Part shown: positions 8,470-18,179 of the stretch, one piece after another | Position numbering within the stretch: the stretch's first letter is position 1 | Layout: each line of letters opens with the position of its first letter | Program-made: the position numbers and the translations under genes | Source: Agrobacterium tumefaciens | Lineage (GTDB): Bacteria > Pseudomonadota > Alphaproteobacteria > Rhizobiales > Rhizobiaceae | Length of the DNA stretch: 64,000 bases | Assembly (NCBI RefSeq): GCF_013337285.1 | Contig: NZ_SUPW01000007.1 | Location: 186,001-250,000, forward strand | Reading direction: 5' to 3' | The notes under the pieces: model-generated | Databases searched by the model: none | The model's input: the letters and a program-made list of their open reading frames with translations, nothing else | Told to the model about the DNA's origin: nothing

Positions 8470-9525
8470 TCAGGCGAGAGCCGCCTCACAACGCAGCAAC
8501 ATGCCGAAGAGGTCGCGTGGCTCATCCGGATCGGCCAGAAGATCCAGCTCCGCATAAAGACCGGTGCCCGGCAATTTCGAGCGCACGTAACGCAGCGCAG
8601 AGAAATCTTCCGTCGCAAAGCCGACGCTGTCGAACAGGGTGATCTGCCTCTCATCCGTCCGGCCCTGTTTTTCGCCGGCAATGACCTGCCATAACTCGGT
8701 CACCGCATAATCCGCCGGCAATTGCTGAATTTCACCTTCGATGCGCGTCTGCGGCGGATATTCGACAAAAATATCGGAGCGAAGCAGAATATCCCGGTGC
8801 AATTCCGTCTTGCCGGGACAATCACCACCCACAGCATTGATATGAATGCCGGGGCCGACCATGTTGTCGGTCAGGATCGTCGCATATTGCTTGTCAGCGG
8901 TGACGGTGGTGATGATATCCGCCCCTTCGACCGCCTCCTCTGCGCTGCCGCAGATCTTGATCGCAAGGCCCTGTCCGGCCAGATTGCGGGCGCATTTTTC
9001 GCTCGCCGACCGGTCGATATCAAAAAGCCGCAGCGTATCAATGCCGAGAATGGCCTTGAAAGCCCGCGCCTGAAATTCGCTCTGAGCACCATTACCGATG
9101 ATCGCCATGGAGCGCGAATTCGGGCGGGCAAGGTGCTTGGCGGCAACGGCCGATGTAGCGGCAGTGCGCAGCGCCGTCAGGATCGTCATTTCGGTGAGAA
9201 GCAGCGGATAACCATTGCCCACATCAGAAAGCACGCCGAAGGCCGTCACCGTCTGGCGGCCTTCCTTCATGTTCTTTGGATGACCGTTGACATATTTGAA
9301 GCCATACAGCGTGCCATCGCTGGTCGGCATCAGCTCGATGACGCCTTCCTTCGAATGTGAGGCGATTCGCGGCGTCTTGTCGAAGCTCTCCCAGCGACGG
9401 AAATCCTCCTCCACCACATCGGCAAGCTCACGCAGGAAGGTGTCGATTCCCACCCGCAGCACGAGCTTCATCATATGGTCGACGCTGACGAAGGGAACGA
9501 TATTGAGGTTCGGTATCACGGTCAT
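8470..9525 (-). CDS. ocd: Ornithine cyclodeaminase
   Basis: 351 residues of the OCD/mu-crystallin family. Seen are the substrate-side start (MTVIPNLNIVPFVSVDHMMKL), GFKYVNGHPKN, the Rossmann nucleotide-binding region (SMAIIGNGAQSEFQARAF, LFDIDRSAS) and GGDCPGKTELH. The enzyme converts L-ornithine to L-proline with release of ammonia, using bound NAD+. AAAGGGA precedes the ATG. It begins 13 bases after the arginase gene on the same strand, giving the Agrobacterium route arginine to ornithine to proline. Transcription from the shared arginase promoter is likely. Confidence 0.92.
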   Translation of the reverse strand: MTVIPNLNIVPFVSVDHMMKLVLRVGIDTFLRELADVVEEDFRRWESFDKTPRIASHSKEGVIELMPTSDGTLYGFKYVNGHPKNMKEGRQTVTAFGVLSDVGNGYPLLLTEMTILTALRTAATSAVAAKHLARPNSRSMAIIGNGAQSEFQARAFKAILGIDTLRLFDIDRSASEKCARNLAGQGLAIKICGSAEEAVEGADIITTVTADKQYATILTDNMVGPGIHINAVGGDCPGKTELHRDILLRSDIFVEYPPQTRIEGEIQQLPADYAVTELWQVIAGEKQGRTDERQITLFDSVGFATEDFSALRYVRSKLPGTGLYAELDLLADPDEPRDLFGMLLRCEAALA

Positions 9526-9538
9526 CGCATCATCCCTT

Positions 9539-10459
9539 TCAGCCAGCCCGCGTCGGGCGATCCATGACCCGCTTGCCCATCAGGCTTGCGGCGAGATCCA
9601 CCATCAGCGTCGCCGTCCTGCCGCGCTCGTCGAGAAACGGGTTGAGTTCCACGAGATCGAGACTGCAGACCAGCCCGCTATCATGCAACATTTCCATCAC
9701 CAGATGCGCTTCCCGGAACGTTGCGCCGCCCGGAACGGTGGTGCCAACCGCAGGCGCAATCGACGGCTCGAGAAAATCGACATCGAGACTGACATGCAGC
9801 AGGCCGTTCGCCGCCTGAACTCGCGCCAGAAATTCGCGCAGCAGAACCGCAACGCCGTGCTCGTCTATCGAGCGCATGTCGTGAACGGTGATGCCGCTCT
9901 CTTCCAGCGCCGCCCTTTCGGCGGGGTCGACACTGCGGATACCGATCATGCCGATATTTTCTTCCGGCACGGCGTGGGAGAGCGGCGGGAAATAACCGGC
10001 AAACCCGTCACGACCGCTGAAATAGGCGACGGGCGTGCCATGCAGATTGCCGCTGCGTGTCGTCTCCAGCGTGTGATAATCGGTATGGGCATCGAGCCAG
10101 AGTACGAAAAACGGCCGACCCGTCTCGGCAACCCTGCGCGCCATGCCGGCCACGGTTCCTGCCGAAATCGCATGGTCGCCGCCAAGAAAGATCGGCACGG
10201 CATCCGCACTTTCGCGATAGGCCGCCTCCGTCAACGCCTCGGTCCAGGCCACGGTTTCCTCCAGATGATGCACGGCCGGATTGGGGTGGCGAAATTCCCT
10301 GAGCGGCGCCGGCGTCACATTGCCGGTATCGACCACCCGGTGCCCCAGATCCTCCAGCGCCCGCACGAGACCGGCGATGCGATAGGCGCTCGGCCCCATT
10401 TCGCATCCCAATTGCCCCGCTCCGATCTGCAGAGGTGCACCAACAAGCCTGATATCCAT
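9539..10459 (-). CDS. arcA: Arginase
   Basis: 306 residues from the ATG at 10459, chosen for the GAGGACGGGA ribosome site and because MDIRLVGAPLQIGAGQLG is the normal arginase start. Manganese ligands are visible as GGDHAIS, WLDAHTDYHT and SLDVDFLEPSIAPAVGTTVPGG. Known function: hydrolysis of L-arginine to ornithine and urea. It forms an operon with ocd and is divergent from an AsnC/Lrp gene, a standard arrangement for arginine-inducible catabolism. Confidence 0.92.
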   Translation of the reverse strand: MDIRLVGAPLQIGAGQLGCEMGPSAYRIAGLVRALEDLGHRVVDTGNVTPAPLREFRHPNPAVHHLEETVAWTEALTEAAYRESADAVPIFLGGDHAISAGTVAGMARRVAETGRPFFVLWLDAHTDYHTLETTRSGNLHGTPVAYFSGRDGFAGYFPPLSHAVPEENIGMIGIRSVDPAERAALEESGITVHDMRSIDEHGVAVLLREFLARVQAANGLLHVSLDVDFLEPSIAPAVGTTVPGGATFREAHLVMEMLHDSGLVCSLDLVELNPFLDERGRTATLMVDLAASLMGKRVMDRPTRAG

Positions 10460-10589
10460 TCCCGTCCTCGCTTTCCCGACCAACAACATCACTAAACCAT
10501 AGAGACATGGCGGATTGAACATCAAATATTGGCAAGATTATCGAAATGAATTATCAATCTGACAAAATCACTTTATCAAACTGGTAATC

Positions 10590-11027
10590 ATGGATAATCT
10601 CGACGAACGGCTCGTGACCCTTTTGCGGCATAATGGCAGACGCAGCATTTCCGATCTGGCAGTGGAGACGGAAACCTCGCGCGCGACGGTTCGCTCACGC
10701 ATCGAAAGAATGGAAAACGACGGCACCATCATCGGTTACACCGTCATCCTGCGCGCCGATGCTGTGGAGGCGGCAATCCGCGGTATCATGATGATCGAGA
10801 TTGAAGGTCATGTGACGGACCGCGTCATCCGCACCCTCGGCGGCTTCCCGGAAATATCCGAAATCCACACCACCAACGGCCGCTGGGACCTGATCGTGGA
10901 ACTCAACGCCGCCACGCTCAGCGATTTCGACGCCGTGCTGCGCCGCATCCGCCTGGTGCCCGGCATCACCGGCAGCGAAACCAGCCTGCTGCTCTCCACC
11001 CCGCGCTCCACACGCGCACGGCTCTAG
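10590..11027 (+). CDS. Lrp/AsnC-family regulator of the arginase operon
   Basis: 145 residues. The N-terminal helix-turn-helix (DERLVTLLRHNGRRSISDLAVETETSRATVRSRIERMENDGTI in outline) is followed by the RAM ligand-binding domain (about 65-140), including the TTNGRWDLIVELNA region. It is divergent from arcA-ocd with about 130 bases between starts; that gap is AT-rich (TATCGAAATGAATTATCAATCTG) and should hold both promoters. By analogy with other Lrp-type activators beside arginase genes it probably responds to arginine or ornithine (inference). Confidence 0.85.
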   Translation: MDNLDERLVTLLRHNGRRSISDLAVETETSRATVRSRIERMENDGTIIGYTVILRADAVEAAIRGIMMIEIEGHVTDRVIRTLGGFPEISEIHTTNGRWDLIVELNAATLSDFDAVLRRIRLVPGITGSETSLLLSTPRSTRARL

Positions 11028-11150
11028 CCAAGAGACAAAACGCAAAAGAGCCATGAAAACGCATTTTTCGATTTTTTCGACTTGCGCCCCAGCATAAATC
11101 ATCTATATGACGACCCACCGAAGCGAACGCGGCAACGCGCTTCAGGCTTT

Positions 11151-11224
11151 TGGGGAATAGTTCAATGGTAGAACGACGGACTCTGACTCCGTTAATCTTG
11201 GTTCGAGTCCAGGTTCCCCAGCCA
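11151..11224 (+). tRNA. tRNA-Gln (anticodon CTG)
   Basis: Acceptor arms TGGGGAA (11151-11157) and TTCCCCA (11214-11220) pair perfectly, with G as discriminator and an encoded CCA at 11222-11224. The anticodon stem ACGGA/TCCGT encloses the loop CTCTGAC, so the anticodon is CTG. The T arm shows GGTTCGAGTCC. The D arm is the short form with TTCAATGGTAGAA, typical of tRNA-Gln. Confidence 0.95.
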
Positions 11225-11295
11225 ATTTCTTCAAATAAAATCAAACATCTATCATTCGTCGTGTTTGGCTTTTCGTTCTGCGCACTGTCACCGGG

Positions 11296-12282
11296 CTAGT
11301 CCCGATAGACAATTGCCCCCCCGGTCAAACCGGCTCCTGCGGCGGTGAGCAATAACGTCTCGCCCTTTGCGATGCGCCTTTCAGCGTTGGCAACGGAGAG
11401 CGACAGCGGAATGGTCGCTGCGGAGGAATTGCCGAAGCTCTCCACCGTGCGGACGGTTTTTTGCCGGTCGATGCCGAGATTGCCGCAGACTGCATCGAAC
11501 ATGCGGGCATTGGCCTGATGGGGCACGAAACGGTCGATATTGGTGGCCGACAGCTTCGCCTGTTGCATCACCCGCTGTGAGGTCCGGGTCATCAGCGCCA
11601 CGGCGCGGGAGAAGACCTCGCGGCCGTCGCGCATCGTCATCAGCGTATCCTCGGTGGGCGTATCAGCGGCAAACGGCTGGCTGCTGCCGCCTGCGGCTAT
11701 ACGGATCAGATCGTAACCGCTGCCATCAGAACGCAGGTCGGCCGACAGCAGACCACGCTGCGCCTCCCGACACGGCTTGAGTATAACCGCCCCGGCAGCG
11801 TCGGCAAAAAGGACAGCGCTTGCCCTTTCCTGAAGATTGATGCGGCGGCTCAGAATATTGGCCGCAACGATTAGCACGGCGCGACCATTGGTGCGGACAA
11901 AACCATCGGCAAGGGTGAGCGCGTAAAGAAAGCCGGAACAGGCGCCGGCGAGATCGATACCGCCCGATTGCGTCAGGCCCAGCCGATGGGCCAGCAACGG
12001 TGCCGAAGGCGGCAGAAGGTGATCCGGCGTGGAGGTCGCCAGCAACGTCAGCGCGATGTCGTCAGGGGCGATTTCCGCGTCTTCCAGCGCCATGCGGCCA
12101 GCTTCGGCGGCAAGACCGCTCAGCGTGTCACCCTCTTGCGCCCAATAGCGCTTGAGAATGCCGGTTCGCCGCTCGATCCAGCCGGTCTCCAGCCCAAGGC
12201 GCACCTCTATCTCGTCATTGCCGACGCATCGCCCCGGAACGGCATGTCCAAAGCCGGCCATGCGCGAAGAAAGTATCTGCAT
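11296..12282 (-). CDS. bioZ: BioZ, FabH-like ketosynthase for biotin precursor
   Basis: 328 residues of the KAS III family. The catalytic triad is visible: Cys in [13 protein letters not shown], His in [11 protein letters not shown] and Asn in [12 protein letters not shown]. In alphaproteobacteria this FabH paralogue, last in bioBFDAZ, makes the pimeloyl-ACP precursor from glutaryl-CoA and malonyl-ACP, replacing BioC/BioH. It starts 45 bases after bioA on the same strand and probably shares the bio transcript. A housekeeping FabH is the alternative, but the position at the end of a biotin operon makes BioZ much more likely. Confidence 0.9.
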   Translation of the reverse strand: MQILSSRMAGFGHAVPGRCVGNDEIEVRLGLETGWIERRTGILKRYWAQEGDTLSGLAAEAGRMALEDAEIAPDDIALTLLATSTPDHLLPPSAPLLAHRLGLTQSGGIDLAGACSGFLYALTLADGFVRTNGRAVLIVAANILSRRINLQERASAVLFADAAGAVILKPCREAQRGLLSADLRSDGSGYDLIRIAAGGSSQPFAADTPTEDTLMTMRDGREVFSRAVALMTRTSQRVMQQAKLSATNIDRFVPHQANARMFDAVCGNLGIDRQKTVRTVESFGNSSAATIPLSLSVANAERRIAKGETLLLTAAGAGLTGGAIVYRD

Positions 12283-12327
12283 TGTCTGGTCTTTCGAAAG
12301 TATCTTTGAGGGTGCGGATATCCGGTC

Positions 12328-13590
12328 TCACGCTTCGGTCACGATCGACGCCACTTCATCGATGGCATCGAAGGCACGGCTCAGATCGTCTGATGTCGAA
12401 CAATAGGGGGGCAGCAGATAAAGCACGTTGCCGAGGGGCCGGATGACAAACCCGCGCTCGCGGAACAGAAGCCGCATGCGTGGCCCGACTTCGGCCAGAT
12501 AACCGCCGGAAGGCACCACGAGATCGAGTGCTGCTATGGTGCCCGCCTGCCGGATATTGGCAAAACGTCCATCATCCGCAAAGCGCCGCAGATGGTCCCC
12601 CAGCACGTGTTCCAGTTGCCCGATACGCTGCGCCACCGGCTCATCCCGCCAGACTTGAAGATTGGCGACGGCGGCGGCGCAGGCAATCGGATTGGCGGTG
12701 TAGGAACTCGAATGGAAAAAGGTCTTGCGGCGGTCAGTCGAAAAATGCGCATCGAAGATATCGCCGCTGCACAGCGTGACCGCCAGCGGCAGGGAACCGC
12801 CGGTCAGGCCCTTGGAAGTGCACAGGATATCCGGAGAAATTCCGGCTTGCTCGCATGCGAAAAGGCGTCCCGTCCGGCCCCAGCCGGTCATTACCTCATC
12901 GGCAATGAACAGGCAGCCATGGCGTTCGGCAATCTGTCTCAGCCCGGCCAGAACATCTGCGCCATACATCTTCATGCCGCCGGCGCCGAGCACCAACGGC
13001 TCGATCAACAGAGCGGCGACACGGCCTGAACGGCAGAAATGTTCAAACATGTCGAGGGTGGCTTGCGCGCTGCCCTGTTCCGGAAAAGCCAGACGGTCGA
13101 CACCGAAGAGCAGCGGCTCGTAAGCGGCGTTGAACACACCGCGTTCGCCGGTGGACATGGTGCCGATCGTATCGCCATGATAGCCATGCTCCATCACCAC
13201 GATGCGATCACGTCTTTCTCCGCGGTTATGGAAATAGCCGAGTGCCATTTTCAGCGCCACTTCCACCGCGGTCGAGCCGCTATCGGAATAAAACACGTGT
13301 TCCAGCCCGGCGGGGGCAATGTCGATCAGCCCTCTTGCCAGCTCTTCGGCAGGCTCGTGGGAAAATTCCGCAAAAATGACCTGATCGAGGGCCTCCGTCG
13401 CGGCACGGATGGCGGCCATGATCGCGGGGTGCCGATGACCGTGGGTAATGACCCACCAAGATGAAATCGCATCGAATAGCCGAGTGCCATCCTCATCAAC
13501 GAGATAGGCACCTTGCGTGGACACGATACGTTTCATCGGCGGCTCCAGCGCGTGCTGGGTAAAGGGATGCCAGATGGGCGAACGGCTCAT
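12328..13590 (-). CDS. bioA: Adenosylmethionine-8-amino-7-oxononanoate aminotransferase
   Basis: 420 residues, a class III PLP aminotransferase. The N-terminus has WHPFTQH, the substrate region [15 protein letters not shown], and the PLP lysine lies in [17 protein letters not shown]. It converts KAPA to DAPA with S-adenosylmethionine as amino donor in cytosolic biotin synthesis. Its ATG overlaps the end of bioD by four bases (ATGA), so translation is coupled. Confidence 0.93.
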   Translation of the reverse strand: MSRSPIWHPFTQHALEPPMKRIVSTQGAYLVDEDGTRLFDAISSWWVITHGHRHPAIMAAIRAATEALDQVIFAEFSHEPAEELARGLIDIAPAGLEHVFYSDSGSTAVEVALKMALGYFHNRGERRDRIVVMEHGYHGDTIGTMSTGERGVFNAAYEPLLFGVDRLAFPEQGSAQATLDMFEHFCRSGRVAALLIEPLVLGAGGMKMYGADVLAGLRQIAERHGCLFIADEVMTGWGRTGRLFACEQAGISPDILCTSKGLTGGSLPLAVTLCSGDIFDAHFSTDRRKTFFHSSSYTANPIACAAAVANLQVWRDEPVAQRIGQLEHVLGDHLRRFADDGRFANIRQAGTIAALDLVVPSGGYLAEVGPRMRLLFRERGFVIRPLGNVLYLLPPYCSTSDDLSRAFDAIDEVASIVTEA

Positions 13591-14225
13591 GCCGTAACCT
13601 CCAGAAAATCGACAAGATTAAATTGTTGGGCGAAAGCCTGATGCAGCGCCCCGGCGGTCATCTGGGACAGACGCGGCAGACGGCCGAGTGCACGAACCCC
13701 GCCGATATCGGTGATGATGCGCTCATTTTCCGCGTGCTCGTCGCCGATGAAAACCAGACCATGCACCGGAATGGCCCGCAACCGCAGCGCCTCAAGCGAC
13801 AGCAGCGTGTGGTTGATGGTGCCGAGCGCAGTTCTGGCGCACAGGATCAGCGGAATTTGCCAGCGGGCGAAGATATCTGCGAACAGCAATCTGTCGGTCA
13901 GCGGCACCAGAAGCCCGCCCGCCCCTTCAATTACCAGCGGCCCCTTCGTTTCCGGCGGCTGCAGGAGAGTGGGATCGATCGTCACACTGTCGAGACGGGC
14001 TGAAAGATGCGGCGAGGCCGGCATTTTCAGGCGATATGCTTCCGGCAGGATCCGGGTGCGCGGCGCACCACCCAGCCGCTCCACCGTCTCGCTGTCGGTC
14101 TCTTCTTCCAGCCCGGATTGGACCGGCTTCCAGTAGGAGGCCTGCAGGGCGTGGGTGAGCGCTGCGGCAAAAACCGTCTTGCCGATGCCCGTATCGGTTC
14201 CGGAAATGACGAAACGAAGGCTCAT
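13587..14225 (-). CDS. bioD: Dethiobiotin synthetase
   Basis: 212 residues. The P-loop is [16 protein letters not shown] at the N-terminus, the carbamate/ATP region includes YWKPVQSG, and [12 protein letters not shown] follows near residue 110. The enzyme closes the ureido ring of biotin from DAPA, CO2 and ATP. It overlaps both neighbours in the operon by four bases. Confidence 0.92.
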   Translation of the reverse strand: MSLRFVISGTDTGIGKTVFAAALTHALQASYWKPVQSGLEEETDSETVERLGGAPRTRILPEAYRLKMPASPHLSARLDSVTIDPTLLQPPETKGPLVIEGAGGLLVPLTDRLLFADIFARWQIPLILCARTALGTINHTLLSLEALRLRAIPVHGLVFIGDEHAENERIITDIGGVRALGRLPRLSQMTAGALHQAFAQQFNLVDFLEVTA

Positions 14226-15367
14226 GCCCGCTCCTCCTTCAGCGTCAGGGCCAGCCGCCCAACCATATCGGCAATCTGGCTCTCATCCACATTCAGCGTG
14301 ATGGAAAGACGCAGGCGCGCCGTTCCTTCCGGCACCGTCGGCGGGCGGATCGCCCGCACGTCAAAACCGCCTTCGCGCAGGCGCGCGGCTATGCCGAGCG
14401 AACGGGCATTGTCGCCGATCATCACCGGCATGATCTGCGAACCGCTTGACGTCACCCCGAGCCGGGAGCGTAGTTCTTCACCGGCAAAATTTATCAGCAC
14501 CGCCAGCCGCGACCGCCGCCAACTTTCGTCAGCGACGATCCGCAAGGCTTCCCGCATCGCGGCCGCCATCAGCGGCGAAGGCGCGGTGGAATAGATGAAA
14601 CCCCGGGCGCGGTTGATGAGGTAGTCGGCGAGAACCGCAGGCAAGCTCAGAAGTGCGCCGGAAAGCCCAAGCGCCTTGCCGCAGGTGTGCAATGCCACCA
14701 CATTGCCCCGCCCTTCCAGCTCTGCCGCAAGACCACGACCGCCCGGTCCGAAAACGCCGGTGGCATGCGCTTCATCGACCACAAGAAAACCGCCATGCCG
14801 TTCGGCAAGATCGGCAAGCGCCGCAAGCGGCGCCCGGTCGCCATCCATGGAATAAAGGCTCTCAACCGCAATCCACGGCCGTCCACGACCGCCAGCCTGT
14901 CGCCAGCGGTTTATTTCCCGTTCGAACGCTTCGACCTCGTTATGTGGCACGGCGAGCGCCTGCGCCTTGCCGGCCGCGATACCATCATGCACGCTCGCAT
15001 GGATCAACGCATCGTAAAGGACGAGATCATCGCGCAGCGGCAACGTCGAAAAAAGCGCGACATTGGCGGCGAAACCGCTGCCAAAATAGATCGTTTTTTC
15101 CGCCCCGAAAAACGCCGCCGCCTCCACTTCCAGCGCCTCATGTTCCGGGTGGTTGCCGCGAAGCAACCGTGAGCCGCCCGCGCCGACCGGCACGCCCCTT
15201 TCGATTGCTTCGGTAATCGCCGCCTTCAGCCGGGGCGCATCGGCGAGCCCGATATAGTCGTTGGAGGTGAAATCGATCCCCTGCTGGGGAACGAGCGCCC
15301 GTAGCCGCGATTTGCGGTGCAGGCCGGCAAGTTTCACCTCGTAAGCGGAGAGCGCCGATGCGTTCAC
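14222..15367 (-). CDS. bioF: 8-amino-7-oxononanoate synthase
   Basis: 381 residues of the alpha-oxoamine synthase family. The PLP-binding features are [15 protein letters not shown] and the lysine in [14 protein letters not shown]. It condenses pimeloyl-ACP or -CoA with L-alanine to give KAPA. The start overlaps the bioB stop by four bases. Confidence 0.92.
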   Translation of the reverse strand: MNASALSAYEVKLAGLHRKSRLRALVPQQGIDFTSNDYIGLADAPRLKAAITEAIERGVPVGAGGSRLLRGNHPEHEALEVEAAAFFGAEKTIYFGSGFAANVALFSTLPLRDDLVLYDALIHASVHDGIAAGKAQALAVPHNEVEAFEREINRWRQAGGRGRPWIAVESLYSMDGDRAPLAALADLAERHGGFLVVDEAHATGVFGPGGRGLAAELEGRGNVVALHTCGKALGLSGALLSLPAVLADYLINRARGFIYSTAPSPLMAAAMREALRIVADESWRRSRLAVLINFAGEELRSRLGVTSSGSQIMPVMIGDNARSLGIAARLREGGFDVRAIRPPTVPEGTARLRLSITLNVDESQIADMVGRLALTLKEERA

Positions 15368-16383
15368 CGGCCCTCTCCTGATGGTGCAGGCTGCAACTCC
15401 ATTGGCTTAAGACCCAGACGCCGAAACAGTGCCGTATCGTGATCCTCACCTGGATTATCCGCTGTCAGCAGCGTTTCACCGACGAAAATGGAATTGGCCC
15501 CGGCCAGAAAACAGAGCGCCTGCGTCTCGTCGCTCATCTCGGTGCGTCCGGCGGAAAGCCGCACATGCGAACGCGGCATCAGGATTCGTGCCAGTGCGAT
15601 GGTGCGGACGAAATCGATCGGGTCGACAGGATCCGCGTCGGCAAGCTTCGAACCGGGGATCGGGATCAGCATGTTGATCGGCACGCTCTCCGGCGGAACC
15701 GGCAGATTGGCGAGTGTCACCAGCATCGAAATGCGATCCTCGACCGCTTCCCCCATGCCGAGAATGCCGCCGGCACAGACCTTGATACCCGCATCGCGGA
15801 CATTGGCGAGCGTTTCCAGCCGATCTTCAAAAGTGCGGGTGGTGATGATCTGCGAATAAAAGCGCTCGGATGTATCGACATTATGATTGTAATAGTCGAG
15901 CCCGGCATCGGCAAGCCGTTCGGATTGCTCCGGCGTCAGCATGCCGAGTGTCATGCAGGTCTCCATACCGAGAGCCTTGACGCCCTCGACCATCGCCACC
16001 ACGGCCTCCATGTCGCGTTCCTTGGGGTTGCGCCAGGCCGCACCCATGCAATAACGCGTCGCCCCACCTTCCTTCGCCTTGCGCGCCTCCGCCAGCACCC
16101 GCTCCACTTCCATGAGCTTGGAGGCCTTCAGACCCGTCGGGTTGCGGGCGGATTGGCTGCAGTAACTGCAATCTTCAGGGCATCCACCCGTTTTAATGGA
16201 CAAAAGCCTGCTCATCTGGATGGCATTGGCATCGAAATGACGGCGATGCACCTGTTGGGCTTGGAAAAGCAGGTCGTTAAACGGTAAATTATAGATAATT
16301 TTTGCTTCTTCTAGTGCCGAGCTTGCCTCAATTGCTGGAACCGCAACCTGATTTTGGGCCATTTGCGCAATCATCTGATCCAT
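15364..16383 (-). CDS. bioB: Biotin synthase (radical SAM)
   Basis: 339 residues. The radical SAM cluster motif is [12 protein letters not shown] (CxxxCxxC) near residue 65, and the later conserved segments [16 protein letters not shown] and the RLSAGR arginine for the second iron-sulfur cluster are all present. It inserts sulfur into dethiobiotin. First gene of the bioBFDAZ operon; rc GAAGGAGAGG precedes the ATG at 16383. A perfect BioR-type box lies inside codons 29-32 and a pair of weaker boxes lies just upstream, so control by the GntR-family biotin regulator BioR is likely. Confidence 0.95.
   Translation of the reverse strand: MDQMIAQMAQNQVAVPAIEASSALEEAKIIYNLPFNDLLFQAQQVHRRHFDANAIQMSRLLSIKTGGCPEDCSYCSQSARNPTGLKASKLMEVERVLAEARKAKEGGATRYCMGAAWRNPKERDMEAVVAMVEGVKALGMETCMTLGMLTPEQSERLADAGLDYYNHNVDTSERFYSQIITTRTFEDRLETLANVRDAGIKVCAGGILGMGEAVEDRISMLVTLANLPVPPESVPINMLIPIPGSKLADADPVDPIDFVRTIALARILMPRSHVRLSAGRTEMSDETQALCFLAGANSIFVGETLLTADNPGEDHDTALFRRLGLKPMELQPAPSGEGR
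16289..16298. promoter_or_regulatory. Exact BioR-type box inside the bioB coding region
   Basis: TTATAGATAA (TTATCTATAA on the coding strand) fits the published alphaproteobacterial BioR consensus TTATMKATAA at every position. It encodes part of the conserved Ile-Ile-Tyr-Asn stretch of BioB, so it could be an operator or a coincidence of codons. Confidence 0.45.
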
Positions 16384-16405
16384 TTGACAGCCTCTCCTTC
16401 AAAAT

Positions 16406-16434
16406 AAATAGATAGAACTCCTTTTTATCTATTT
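16406..16434. promoter_or_regulatory. Paired BioR-like boxes in the bioB leader
   Basis: AAATAGATA (16406-16414) and TATCTATTT (16426-16434) are perfect inverted copies 11 bases apart, each carrying the ATAGAT core of the BioR box. They lie 23-51 bases upstream of the bioB start, over or near the promoter. Each is a 7-8 of 10 match to TTATMKATAA. Confidence 0.55.
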
Positions 16435-16616
16435 TTTTTATCTCTGTTTTTGCAAGCGCTTTTTTCGCGAAAATTCTCTGCGCCGTGAATCCGGCTGGAC
16501 AGCGGAGCTAAAATCGACGGCTTCCGCCCCGGAAATTCATCGACCCCAAAGGTACTCGCGAAAAAGATGAAGGCGGCCCCATGGCGTGAAAAGATCGCAA
16601 TTGCTAAGGGTGGGAC

Positions 16617-17063
16617 ATGATCACACTTCGCCCCTCCACCACCCGCGACGCACCCCGCATCCTCGACATATGGGGCCGGGCCGTCGACGCCACCCACGGC
16701 TTCCTTCTTCCGGCGGATCGCGCCGCGATCGGAGAGGAAGTCAAAGCCTTTCTCCCGCAAGTGCCCCTGACACTTGCGGTGGATGCTTCGGATGACCCGC
16801 TCGGCTTCATGTTTCTGCATGAAGGGCACATGGAGGCGCTTTTCATCGATCCGGATCATCACGGCAAAGGCATCGGCAAGGCGCTGGTGCAGGCGGCCAT
16901 CGCCGCGCATCCGGAGCTGACCACGGATGTCAACGAACAGAACATCGAGGCCATGGGCTTTTACCGCAAGCTGGGGTTCGAACCGACAGGCCGCTCCGAT
17001 CTTGACGGACAGGGGCGGCCCTACCCGCTCGTTCATCTTCGATTTCGCGCAACAGAAAAATAG
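16617..17063 (+). CDS. yjaB: YjaB-like GNAT N-acetyltransferase
   Basis: 148 residues, one GNAT domain. The pattern IWGRAVDATHGFL, EALFIDPDHHGKGIGKALV (acetyl-CoA loop), LTTDVNEQNIEAMGFYRKLGFEPTGRS and PYPLVHLRF follows E. coli YjaB closely, including the NEQN and GRS elements. YjaB has been reported as a protein lysine acetyltransferase; the physiological substrate here is unknown. AAGGGTGGGA precedes the ATG. It faces away from bioB, with about 230 bases between the starts that hold the bio promoter and nothing else I recognise. Confidence 0.85.
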   Translation: MITLRPSTTRDAPRILDIWGRAVDATHGFLLPADRAAIGEEVKAFLPQVPLTLAVDASDDPLGFMFLHEGHMEALFIDPDHHGKGIGKALVQAAIAAHPELTTDVNEQNIEAMGFYRKLGFEPTGRSDLDGQGRPYPLVHLRFRATEK

Positions 17064-17162
17064 GCCGCCGGGATCGTCGGGGAGGGCCAGGCCACGAATA
17101 CCAACATCCGTTTCGCAACCGACGATTTCCTGCCCGAGCACCGCTTCGACCAATGGCGAGAG

Positions 17163-18062
17163 GTGCGCGGCAAAAGCCTGTTTGGCGTAACGATCGAGCT
17201 TGCGCGGGATCGCCGCCACAGCTTTCAGGGGTCATTTCAGGCACGAGCCATCGCCAACGCCGTCGTGAGCGAGATGCGCGCCTCCTCCTACCGGGTCGAT
17301 CGCACGGAAGCCGACATTGCCCGCATTGCCGGTGACAGCCTCTGCATCGGCCTGCAGATCAGAGGTTCCGGGTTGCTCTATACGGGCAGGGACCGGGTTC
17401 ATGCCGTTGGCGGCGGCGATATCACCATCAACCATTCGGATTTGCCCTATGCCGGAATACCGGGCGACGAAGACCATTTTCATTTCAGGATGCTCAAAAT
17501 CCCCGTCGACTACGAGGCTATGCTTGGCCAGACGGCCTATGACCTGTTTGCGGCCCGTTATGCGGACAATGCCGCCTTCTCCGCGCCGTTCCGGGCGCTC
17601 TTCAACGCACTGAATGCCGATCATGGCCGGCTCATCGATCCCGCCCGCGATGTGACCCACATGACCCGGCTTGCGATGACGGCGCGCGGGCGGCTTTCTC
17701 CCGCCATGCCGGAGGTGCGCGCCGCCCTTCGCACCGGTCTTTGTTACGCAGCCCAGGACATCATGATGCGGAAAAAATCCCGGCAAAACCTGACGCCCGC
17801 CGCAGTGGCAAAAGAACTGGGAATTTCGCTGCGGCAATTGCACGTCGTGTTCGAGGGTGCTGAACTGTCATTTTCCCGCACCCTGTCCTCCATGCGGGTC
17901 GAGGAGGCAAAACGGCTGCTGCTGGAGGTTCCCGTTTTGCCGATCACGCAGATCGCATATGGCTGCGGTTTCGACAGCCTCGCCACCTTCTACCGGGTGT
18001 TTGCAGCCGCCTATGGCATGGCGCCGGGCGATGCCCGCCTCACGGGCCTGCCCGCGGTTTAA
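17163..18062 (+). CDS. AraC-family regulator, start uncertain
   Basis: At least 299 residues. The last 100 form the AraC DNA-binding domain with two helix-turn-helix units (VAKELGISLRQLHVVFEGAELSFSRTL; LPITQIAYGCGFDSLATFYRVFAAAYGMAPGDAR). The front is the AraC-binding-2 type ligand region. GTG at 17163 is the only ordinary start codon after the in-frame stop at 17061, yet the frame upstream of it (17094-17162) already reads like family sequence (RFATDDFLPEHRFDQWREV). Either initiation is at a rare codon such as ATC 17073, or the 5' end has suffered a frameshift. It follows yjaB on the same strand. Confidence 0.75.
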   Translation: MRGKSLFGVTIELARDRRHSFQGSFQARAIANAVVSEMRASSYRVDRTEADIARIAGDSLCIGLQIRGSGLLYTGRDRVHAVGGGDITINHSDLPYAGIPGDEDHFHFRMLKIPVDYEAMLGQTAYDLFAARYADNAAFSAPFRALFNALNADHGRLIDPARDVTHMTRLAMTARGRLSPAMPEVRAALRTGLCYAAQDIMMRKKSRQNLTPAAVAKELGISLRQLHVVFEGAELSFSRTLSSMRVEEAKRLLLEVPVLPITQIAYGCGFDSLATFYRVFAAAYGMAPGDARLTGLPAV

Positions 18063-18179
18063 ATTTTGCCTCTGCGCGCAATGAGAAGACGCCTCATCAC
18101 CGCCCCTGTAAGGCCATGGATCGTCCAATCCAATCACCTCCAAAGAGAGGTGATGCCGGCAATTCGAGGAGCGCGCGCC

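Noticed and set aside
9287..10495. 402-residue open frame on the plus strand
   Set aside because: It is antisense to arginase and ornithine cyclodeaminase, both of which show full catalytic motifs.
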